This document shows, one piece after another, positions 12,001 to 24,000 of a stretch of DNA of 43,990 nucleotides; the stretch's first letter is position 1; each line of letters starts with the position of its first letter. The notes beneath the pieces are model-generated. The model worked only from the letters and a program-made list of their open reading frames with translations. It was not told where the DNA came from and searched no databases. Both the position numbers and the translations under genes were made by a program. The DNA comes from Phoronis australis (taxonomy: Eukaryota; Phoronida; Phoronidae), in assembly GCA_002633005.1 (NCBI GenBank), contig NMRA01000126.1, positions 435,924 to 479,913 on the forward strand, in the 5' to 3' direction.

Positions 12001-15000
12001 TATATGGCAAAACATTGCTGCTCAAAAATAAACACAATATATTATGTGCATAGAATTTGGTGAAAGGCACTTAGGACTCGGTCAAGTAGAGACCAAAAGG
12101 TGTGAAGGTATTAATTTATTTTATTTCTCATCCTTTTATTTCATTATTAGGAAACTTGTGTGACCCTATTTGAAAAAGCTTATATTTGGCCTGGTAGTTA
12201 AGACTCTGGAAATTGATTTCTGTTATGGTTTACAGGTTTTTGTAGCATTAATTGACTGGCTCTCAGATTAATAAAGGCACTGCTGGTAAAATGAAGCTGT
12301 TGCACCATGTTCTGGCTTTAAAAAATCTACTAAGACTTGCTCTTCCAAAGAAACATCTCATTCTTATCCTTTGTCTGACCTAAAGTTGATTACAATAAAT
12401 TGTTTGGGATTCCCTTGACATCTGTACTTAAATAGGCAACTGCAAAAATAATGTGCACTGACAATTAAGGTATAATTTCTTCGAATTCAAGTGCAAATAA
12501 TGACCAAAATGTTCATTTTTCAAAAGCTCTGTGTATTGCCAAAATGTTCAAAATTTCGTCATGTCTGGTGATGACAGCCATACTAAGGATTTGCAGTTGC
12601 TGGTAAAGTGGGTCTGCTCTGAAGGAATTGATGAGTTACGGTGGGTGGGTGGGTGGGCGGGCGGGCGGGCAAGTAGGTTAGATAATTTATTGAGCTTTGA
12701 TATTGTAATATGACCAGCCTTCTTACACAATGAAGTCTAGGATTCTAACTGGAGGCTGTGTGAGTCGCTTGTATGAGAGCCCTCTCTTAAAACTTAATAG
12801 ACGCTGACGACCTGTCAGTGTTTTACACATTAAATTAAGCAAACAGAAACCACATTTTTTATTACTCCCATTTGTCACTGGGGTGTTGAAAGTTATTTGG
12901 CCAGAGAACACATAGGCATTCTTAACGAGTAAATAATGACTGTCATTAATATAAAAATTTGAAGTTTTGGAGCAGTACGTCTTATTTTAGCAGAATATAT
13001 ATTTTTTGCAAATTGTTGAAATCCAGTTTAAAACTTAAGATTCATTATCTGGTCAGTTCTCATCAAACCTAGAAACTACCGGTATTTGTCACCTGAGTAA
13101 GGAACAAGATCGGAGACTGGGTTAGTGGCCTAAATCCAACCTTGGTTTTGACAGAAGTAGGTTTATTGTCCCTTTAATAACTTAACTCAACTTTTGTGGA
13201 CCTTTTTTAAAGAAAGGTATTTCATTCTATAAAGCATGCCATTGGAAGAACAGTTTTTTGCAATGGCAAATTATTTTGTAATTATAACCAATTTAATAAA
13301 GGTTTAATTTTAACCATACACACGATTATTCATTTATTGTGATATATTGTGCTTGGGGTATGCGACGAGCTATGTTGCAGAATAAAACAAGATTAGGGTT
13401 GTCGTATAATGCCATTTATTGTGATGTAAGTAGAAAAGACTGTGCAAGACGGGATAGGGAAATATGCCATGATGGCATGTTGTCATCTCTGTGCGGCATC
13501 CACTGCTATATCTCCAAATTCCCTTGATGGATCTTCATGAAAGTTGACAGATGTGCACCTATGGAGATGATTATGTCTTTAGAATGGATCTGGTTACTGC
13601 TGTGCCTAATTCAAGAGACAATTTTAGTATTCTGTATCTTCAGCCTCCCTTGATGGATTTTCATGTCATTTGGTGAATAGGTTTCTTTGGAGATGATGGT
13701 GCTTCCTATTTTTGAAGAGATTTAACATTTTCTATGCCACTGTAACTGGCCATTTTTATTTTTAACCTGTCTGTTTTTGGCCTCTGTCTCTTTCTGTCAT
13801 GCCAATCATTATAAAAATTGGGAGATTTATTCCTGCTCACAAAATCGCTTAGTGACCTTTATTTTTGGATAGGTCCCACTGCTGTGACACCCCTTAATTT
13901 GCTTTTGTTTTTGTGGCTGACTATAGCTCCTTAACCTCTATCAGAAAATTTTTGAAACTGTCAAGTAGGTATTTTATATTAAGGATACCGTATTCACCGT
14001 AATAACCACCCATGCCCCTATAAGCGCCCCCACGCGTTTTCAGACTGCTAAAATAAGGGCCCAGTCCATGAACGCGTATGTACGAAAAATGCCTTATCTA
14101 CAGTACTAAAATTTTACAGTAACGTCTTCAATTTATCAATAATATCCGACAGTCATGAACAAAATCATTGTGCGCCAAATTTGTAGACCACGAGCCCCGC
14201 CGCTATGTCGGTATTTAGCCGTGACTATACACTTCAAACTTCCGCCATGCCTCAAAACGAACACAAAAGTTCTGCAGATATTGCGAGAACCAATGGTGCG
14301 GCCTTTCAGAACAGAAGTGGTGTACTTGTCTACGGGATTGCTTTGTAGATATTTCCCGCTTTCAACAGGAATCCAAATTTCTTTGTAGGCCTACACGTAA
14401 AAACTGCGAATCGAAGACTAATAATAAGCTTGGCCAGTGTTAAAAGCACGTGGCCAAGAAGCGCGCGCTACATACATGAACCTGTCATCAAAGACATTAG
14501 TCGGGAACTATCCATTCATGAAACAGGTCACATAGCATCAATAAGAAATGAATATTGGCACTAGTTTCCGACAGTTTCTAATACTATAAAAAAAAATTGC
14601 GTTATTTTTTAGATGAATTGTTTGATTAACCATAATTGGTGTTTTTAAGCCAAATATCCGATAAAATGACCACTGACAGTGAATGCTTACACACCCTTAC
14701 ACAGAAAAATAACTGTCAGATAATCACGTACGCATCCAGCCACACGGCGACTAATATGGCCTTGTCAAGACAAGTGTCGAACGTTTTTAGCACATGAGAC
14801 CGGCAAGTGCTGAATGAAACACGCTCTGGTTAAGACCTACTGCTTGTGCAATACAATGCACATCTAGCTCGTTAAATTGCGTGGCTATGGCCAAAAGACG
14901 GTCTCTGCTCTGGCAAATGAAATCTGGTGACACGCACATGCTCGCTTACTCACAAACGCAGACAACTTCAAAACAAACGTCACGTGACAACAACATGTGT

Positions 15001-18000
15001 GTTCGTCCAGACATTTTTCTCATGTTGCCGATCTTACGTGATGTAGATGGCACGATGTAGCACAGATTTGTACTTAAACCTGCCATGATCCCGACTCCAC
15101 GGGAACTTAAAAATCTTATGGACGCTACTTGGAAAACTTAAGGAGGATTTCAGGTAATGTGCTTGAGTCGAAACTGTATTTTTATTCAAGCATTCAAGTC
15201 GCCATATCGACGATTGCGAGGCAGGCAGTCGGCGAGTTTTTGCCCTGCGATTTCAGCACAATTTTCTGTAAAATGATTGTAATTTAGCAGTAAAGTTTGA
15301 TAGCAATGCACCACGGTTTTGTAGAAAGTCTTTTATAGATTACAGATACGTCACGGAGCGTAAATATGATGAAACTTAGCTTCCGATTTCACCCGTTTTG
15401 GAGACCGGGTTTCAACGGCCTTGGGTTATAATAAGCGCCCCCCCCGAAACGAACTTTTCTAAGCTCCCTGGGCGGTTATTATGGCGAATACGGTAAGACA
15501 ACTCCTTTCCATCTGCAGATAGACCTAGGGGTTGTTTATGTCATTTACATGATTGTCTGCTTGTTTTCCGCCTCTATCTGTCAAACTGCTCGAAGAATCC
15601 TGAAACTCAATAGCAAAAATGATATTCTGTTGATAATCAGATTAAAGTAATAGTGTTTATCTTCTATCAGCATCGCATTTTGGCAATTGTATTTGTTCAG
15701 TGTCTGTTATAAAGCATACAGAGTTCAGATTCACGGCACAACTTCATAAAACTGATATCCTGCTTTCACCATCATGTCGTATGGATATTCTTCAGATTTG
15801 GCATTGTTAAGTTCGCATGTGTACTCGTTGTTGGCACTTGACGTTCTTTTAATGTTGATCGACTTGCAGTTCCAGTCTCTTGTACAAATCCCTATGCAAT
15901 GCGTTACCGTTGCTGCTATCTCCGTGCGTATGCTGTGATTAACCAGATTTTGGTTGTTTCCATTCTTCCGATATCTTCTCATGATGGCTATAATGTTTAC
16001 AGAGAATATACCTGATATTGACGGTATTGACAGTAACCATGACAATTATTATGTGTGGATAATTAATATGACGGCAATTCTAATAATCAATGTTTTTTTC
16101 TAATTTATAATAATTATTAGAATGATCTGGATTTTTTATTGTCCAATGTAACTGCAGTTCCCTGGAATTTTACCCATATTAGCAGTTTGGTTAATCCCCT
16201 CGACTTTTCCAAAATTATTTTTTCTGTGCTCAGCACAAACCCGGGCAATTAATGTTAGTGCTACATAAAAAGTGATACTCATACATTGGCATTCTGTAGT
16301 TGTCTCGCACATCTCACTTTCCGAAGCACTCCCTGTGCATGTGCTGCCCCCATGCTGTGGCGCAGGATTAGTACACTGTCTAGTGCGAGTTCTCATTCCT
16401 CGTCGACACGTCACGGAGCACTGCGACCAACTCACCCAGCTTGTCCATCCTCCATTGATGGGCTCTGTAAATACACCAGTGATCACAATAGGAAACTTAC
16501 TAAACACAAAACAATAGCCTGCTCTATGTGAGATGACTAGTATAAAGAATCACGTACAGTTTGGAAATAGTAATGATTCCAAACTTACCTTTGTAGACTG
16601 TTTCACAAATGTAGGACTTGGTGTTATGAGAACAGTCGACAACTTTCCAGTTTCGAGATCCACCATCACCAATAACACAGTCGCCATTCGCCTTATTTGG
16701 TTCACCACCTTTCCATTTGGCATAGACCATCTGAGACCCATCGACCCAGTAAAAAGTATCCACACTTCTGTTGTACCTTAGTCCAATTATCCATTTGCTT
16801 TAAGTACGGAAAAACGAGATTAAAAAGACTGAGGTTCCTTTTTGTGGCTGTCAACACTTGTGTACTGACTGACCTCAACTCTAGAAATTAAGCATACCGT
16901 ATGGCTCTTCCTGGTTAAAGCCTAGGTCACTTAAATGGAAGATCTTGAGAGTCATGGATTGGAGTAAAGCCTAAGGTAGGTGTTTAAAAAATGAGTGTGG
17001 ATGTTTATCTGCATAGATCTCTGGTACAAGAGTCAAATAACACAATCAGCAGAGAGTACATGTATCCCGGCCCTCTCAAGTAAGACAAGGTGCCACCAAA
17101 CACAGTTCAATACAACTTATGGAAACTATGATTTGCATGAGACGGGCATCATCAAATTCACAAGCATTTTGAAGGAGGCCGGTCTTTGTTGGAAGTGGGT
17201 ATGAAACTAAGTGCTTGGGAATTTGGAAATAAATTTTGCAAGCGACATAAAACTGAACATGGTGGTTAACCAGGACAACTAATGATATAATGTCAGAACA
17301 ACATAACACAGCATTTTTCATTGGCAGTGCTCTTAACTCAATATTGACATTTTTCCCTAGTTTATCCTGTTGACTTCACTAAGTATGTCTGATGGCAGTG
17401 GCTTACCATTTTTATTGTTTTAACCTTTTTTTATCTTTCTTGAAACTTAGCCTTGGGCTCACATTTAAACAATTTGTACTTTTCAATAACCTAGATAATT
17501 ATATGATTCAATACAAAATTACTCTGGAGATGAGAATGCTGTGTTCAAGTGATTCTTCTTGGGTTCACTACTGGCAATCACAAGTCTCGCCCCCTGTTGT
17601 TGACACTGAGTGTTGGCACTGTCCCAGGAGATGTCTGTCACTGCTATCCACATACATGTCGTTTCGTTGCGTATAACATCCGTGTAATTCTGACATGCTT
17701 AAAAAAAGCAAATATTTCAGTGTTGGTTAAAAATGTCTATATGCTTTCTAAGTTAAGTTTTACATCTGCTCAACAAAAACGTTGATGTACCGTATTCACC
17801 CTAATAAGTGTCCATGCTCCTATAAGCACTCCCACGCGTTTTCAGACTTTGCTGAAATAAGCGCCCAGCCCATGAACATGCACATGCGAAAAATGCCTTA
17901 CCAACAGTTCTATAATTCTACAGCAGCGTCTTCAATTTATCAATAAGATCCGGTAGTTGTGAAAAAATCATAATGTACGGAATTTCTAGACCACCAGCCT

Positions 18001-21000
18001 TGCCGCTGTTTTTTTATTTAGCCATGATTATGCACTTCAAACTTCCGTCGTTCTTCAAAAAGAATGCAAAAATTTTGCTGATCTTAAAAGGAATGTGTCC
18101 CACTATGGTCTAGCCTTTCAGAACAGACACAGTATACTTGTCTATCTTTCTTGTACAGATTCCACATCTTCTCTCTCAACAGGAACTCGAATTTCTGTGT
18201 AGGCCTACATGCGAAAACCACAAATCAAAGACAAATTAAAACTTGACCAGTGTTAAAAGCACGTGGCCAGGAAGCGCGCGCTACATGCGGCTCACTTACA
18301 CACACCCAGACGAACTTCAAAACATTTAACATCACATGACAAGAACATGACGTGTTCGTCCAGATTTTTTCGTGTTGCGGGATACAATCTAGCGCAGATT
18401 TGGACTAACCTGCGGTTACACCCAACTCCACAGGAACTTTAAAATCTTTGGGATGCTATCTGGAAAACTTAAGGAGGATTTCGAGTAATTTGTTAAGTGG
18501 AAACTGTTTTTTATTCAAGAATTCAAGTTGCCCTTTAGACGATCGCGAGGCAGTGACACATCAGTCATCTAGTCCCCCTGGAATTTCAGCACAGTTTTTT
18601 GAAAAATGATTGTAATTTAATGACAACAAAGTTTGATAGTGTCAGAAATTGACTATGGGTTTGTTTAAAAAGTAGCTATGCTTTGAGATTGTGTGTAGAT
18701 GGAGAGAGAGTGATTAAATTCAGTAATCAATTTATTATATGAATACCTCTAATTGAAGTAGTGAAATCTGTTGTTAATTAACTACAAAGAAGAGTTACTA
18801 CGACACAACACTTGCAGACAGTATCTTCTACCCACGAAACCTCTCAATGGTCACAGTCTCTTGACGCAACACATATGGGCAGTATCTTACTACCCACGAT
18901 GCAAGTGACAAGCTTTTAGTTAACTTCCTGTTCGTTAACCCTTGCCCTTGCCAAAATCCTATTTAGAATGTTCCACAAGTTGGCTCTGTTGTACAATGTC
19001 CTCTGTACACTGTAGCAAGTTTTCTAGCTTCATCTACTATTAAATAGCTCATTTGAATATTTTGTTAATTTCAGACCATGTTATAATAATCTACTTAATA
19101 TATAGTTACCGGCTAATAAAAACCACATGATCGTATCCAATCATATCATTGGCTGTTACGATTTGCCCTCCGAAATTTCTAGAATCTCTAGAGTGCTTTG
19201 ACCCCAGAACCAAAGTAGTAAATACCATCTAAAAACAGATTTTGACGTTAAAATACATGTCAACAAGTTTGACCCCATGATTTAAAAGTACACATGCACA
19301 AATTTTGGGCAACTTAAAGTGGATCTATCTGTGCTAATTACTGAATCGATATTTATTCCGACAGATAGCAACGTACCACTGTAGAAGGTCTGTCATTGGT
19401 TACATATAAGTCACAGACGTAAATTTGAAGAATCCTTGAGCTTCCGATTTCATCGGTTTTGGAGACAGGGTTTCAACCATCTTGGGTTACAATAAGCGCC
19501 CCGTCCCCTGAACTGAATTTTTCTAAGCGCCCCAACTAGGGCGCTTATTAGGACGAATACGGTAGCTGATATTTATGTTTGACATTTTTAAAGATATGTT
19601 TTTGCAATAATTTATCGTATCCTTACCGTATGCTTAAATATAACATTATCTACTATCAAAATTATGACTACCATAATGATATTGGTGGTGATGAAAATGA
19701 TTGTATTATTAGAAAAACATCAACTTGGATAATCTTATCAAAACAACAACCAGATTTAAAGTATTGACTAATTATTATGTCATAACTATTTTGTCATTAA
19801 CACAATTTATCTCTAAACAACCATTGTTTTCATCTTACCATTCTTAATAAAATTAGAAATTCCTACACAAAGAATTTAAAGTCACAGTCTACTTTGGTTA
19901 CCAAAGATTTGAATTTTATAATAACTTTTAAATTATAAATAGTGGACCCATAAAACTATAGATTTTTAAAATGATTCAGTATCACAGAATCTTATTGTGT
20001 GCATGAAAACAATGTTCCGACATTTGTGATCTTGTGACTACGTTTTTTCTAAAAATCGCATTTTTCTCGGAGATGGCACTTCCCACTGGAAACGATCGCA
20101 AGTTGGTCACATAGATATTGATACATAGGCGTATCCATTGTTCATTTTGTTTTTCTTTCTTATAATAAAGATAATGGCAAGCTTTTATGGTAAACGGGCT
20201 GATGTGTGGCCAAGGTGCAAGTTTTGAGCAAATAAACAAATTTGTGGAAAATACGGCAATTTCCTTGAAAAATTGTTTCCCAGGGATTTTTTAAAATATG
20301 TAGTTTTATGGATTTACTATTATTAAGGTAACTGTTAACTTTGTTTACTTATATTTAGGTTGTACTTACCAGTATATGTAAATATTTTAAATTCTATTGT
20401 CTGCAACCTCTAAAAACGCATATCTCGTAAAAGAATCAAGTAAATATAAGAATAATAAATTTCGTTAGAAAATTTATTCACCTTTCAGAAAATATATGCT
20501 TTATTAGGGTTACATCTAATAGAATTTAAGATATTTGCACATAGGTGCAACCTGGTAAACAAGTTTCATAGTTTCCTTATAGTTGAAAAATTAATAAAAA
20601 ATCTTTGGTAACAAAGGTTGACAGTGGCGTCAAATTGTGCTATCAATGCTGTGTTTCTGCAATTTGAAAAATCAAAATTGAAACTTACATGACCCCTCTA
20701 CCGTTAGAACTCCCATCACAAGAACAACTGCTCTCATCAAAAACATCTTTACTACTCTGAATGATACTCACATAATAAATTAGTACACAAGCACTCTGAT
20801 ATGATGACTAGTGATAGTCAGGAAGCCAACTATAATTGATTCCATTTCGTTGTGTGTTTACGTATGAAAAGTCAACACACTTGCTGCTCATTTGTAGGTC
20901 TGGGCAATATCCTGTGCTAAAAGAAGATTAGATTGATGCCAGCAAAAATTTCGATTCTGTACCACAGGAAGAAATTTTCTGTGACACTTTTGATACGTTT

Positions 21001-24000
21001 AATGTAGCATGCCATAACTGGCACATAGGTTATTGTAATGATGCAGATACAAGTGCTTTAAGTCTGTGTATTATGTTCAATGTGCAATGCCCCACATCAA
21101 CCATACCAAAAATATTAAATATCGTCTATTCCGGAATTCAGAACAGTCCTGCATAGAAACTGATGAGATTTATCAACATCATCAATAATATCTTGCAAAA
21201 TTTCACTTTTTCATCCCTGCCTAGGCTAATTACTAATTTGACCGTTGTAGTGGGTTGTGTATTATATGTATTTTGACTGGGAGTCTTGGTTTTGATTTTA
21301 CATAACCCTTTCGTTGTTTTACTGGACAAAACCAGCCTAGACCCCATGCTCCGATACTGTCCGATACCGGCCATATCATCCTCTCTATTTTTAGATCAAG
21401 TAAGTGCCCGGATATCTCCTCTTTAATTTCATATATTTATTTTGGTCCCTGCCTACTACAAATCTGCAAAGCCATTGAGAAACTCGGCCCATTTTATGGT
21501 GCCTGTTTCTTTATCAACAGTATGTCCAACTGTTGTCAACAGGTCCGTTTAGTAAGGGTACCTGAGCTGTGAGTGAATTAGCGCTTACCACATGCTTACC
21601 ACACAATAGCAATGACTTTGCAGCAAAGAAATACTGGCTAATATAAATTGTTATACCATGGTGATTTTCCAAATTGTTTGAATTTCTCATAAGGCCTTTT
21701 CATACTGACTTCAGTCTGAGCTGAGCATCGACATAAACTGCAAAGTTTACTTATCCGTTCATACTGGCTTCGGTTGTAAACGGACATCGAAGTAAGTGGT
21801 AGGTGGCGCTGTTGCCATCGAAGAATACGCAAGGTAGCGCTGCACACTTATAAGTTTTTTTAATGTGACAATTTGAGAACATTTGCATGTGCTACCACAG
21901 TTGACATAAAACTTGTTTTTAATTTGGTTGATGATTGTTCGAGCAAAATATAATAACTATTAGCAACTACGTCGACGTTAGTATGAAAGGCCCTGTAAAA
22001 AATTACGTTAGGGTCATTTTTATGTAAACAAATACAATAAAAATTAGCCACAATAGGCGAGGCTTTGTTCTGTGTTACCTATTAATGAATGGTTTTAGTA
22101 ACCCTTTCAACCGTGGTTGCTTGTGATTCGTGAAGAAGAGCAAACAAGCTGGACTAGGTTGATATCTGAACTGGCCTCGATTTAGAAGCCGCTGTCCTTT
22201 GGAGTTGAAACCAAACAGGTTTTTTTAATGTGAAGGGTGTCGCCACTCAACAATCTAAGTAAAACGTATATTTAGGATTTTGAGTAACATGAATTTGAGT
22301 GTTTTGGCCTTTACTTTAAAGTTACAGTTATTTTCTATTTTGATTCTCCTCGTACTTGCAATAACTTGAGAGAAAAATAGCGAACAATTGAATTAGTTTT
22401 TTAACTGTTCTATCTCGAACAAAGTCATGTATGAATAGGAATTAGACCTTCGTTAAAGCACATAAATTTCAAGATATGGCTTTTCAGCATTTCACCAGAT
22501 GGTGATTTTCATTTGTGTTGTTGGGATTGGGAAATAGCATGTTTACTTGATATGAATAAAGTAAGGAGAGCTTCTTCTTTAATCAACTCAAATTCCTTGT
22601 TTATTAGGAATGTCAGTCACATGATTATAGTCCGAAGTTTTGTTATCCAGGGAACTCTTGTTTAGTATGATGGAATTTGATGCTGTGTTATTTGTAATAT
22701 TATAGCAAAATGAACATTTTTAAAACCAAATAATCTGTTTTTTGATTCAAATATTTTGTTATGTTGCCGTCATCTCTGTCTGGGTATTCGATCTAGTTAT
22801 GTCCCTGGTAGAGCTCCATGCTGTCAGTTAATTGGCAAATTTTGCTTTTATTCATGTTGAACCCCTGAAATTATGCAAATGTCTTGCTTGAATATTTTTA
22901 GAACTTTTTGTTACCTAATCATTTTAAAATGTTTTATTTTTTTAGAAAACTAAATCCGGATGTGTTATCCATTTAGTGGCACAGTTTCTCATTACAAGTT
23001 GTTTTATTCTCACACTGTTTTCAGCTTATGTAAAGTATCTGGGTAAATAGTCAAATAAAAGAGTCTGGAAATACCAGTCTGCATTTGTGCTATTTTTACA
23101 GGACTGTTGTCATGGGACTTGGAGCAGACAGGATGCACCGAATACTGTGTGCTGCGCGAGTTTGATATAGGTCAGTATCACTTTCAGTCTTATCACCAGC
23201 AGTTAATTAAAAGCTATTCATTTTGTAGAAAGTGAAATGGATCTTTGTTAGTATTTACATATTATAATGGTCCGATCCATTGAAATGAAATACTTTTTTG
23301 TCAAAGTGTTGCTATCAGGAATGCTTGCGTTCGTTAAAAATACAAATGCATCATAATTGATTCTTTTGATGTTATGTTGAATTTACACTTACGGTGGTCT
23401 TTCTGTTGAAATTAGTTGAAAGGAGATTCAGTTCTGCTGCTATGGAAAACCACAGATGATTGAGTATTAACTTTGGTTGGAGTTGTGTGCAGTTTGCACT
23501 CTTGAATGGATTATTTCGCATTAATATTTATAAAATATATTGACACAAGACGTCTGGACAATATCATTAATATTGAAAGATTTTAATGTCTCTCCATCTA
23601 CATAATGTTTGGAATCTAAAATTAATGCTCTTGTCTGAAACGAAATTTGAGTTTTCTAAAGTGCTGGATATTTTGAGAATTTTTGATTTGTGTTCATGTA
23701 CTAAAGTGACTGTGCAGTTGCATTTTGTCAGTGTTTCGCGGTTAGCGTTGAATTCTTAGCTGAAGCGCTAAAGGGTATAAAAGCAATGCAGTGAAATATC
23801 ACCAATTTCTGACGAAAGTAATTGCCACAGTTCCTACAACGGATTTTTGCACTTTTTGAGGTGCTGGACTGTGTATAATAACTCAAAATCTAACCAAACA
23901 AACACTTTTTGGAGATAATTGCGGAATTTTAAACTTTTTGTGGTTTCCCGCCACGTGATGTCATAAATAGAAGACGTTGATCAGTTGACAGTACATATAC

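Noticed and set aside
17128-17193. Possible upstream lectin exon (LLQNACEFDDARLMQI, - strand)
   Set aside because: Resemblance is short, there is no good donor and the phase does not lead into the 16797 exon.
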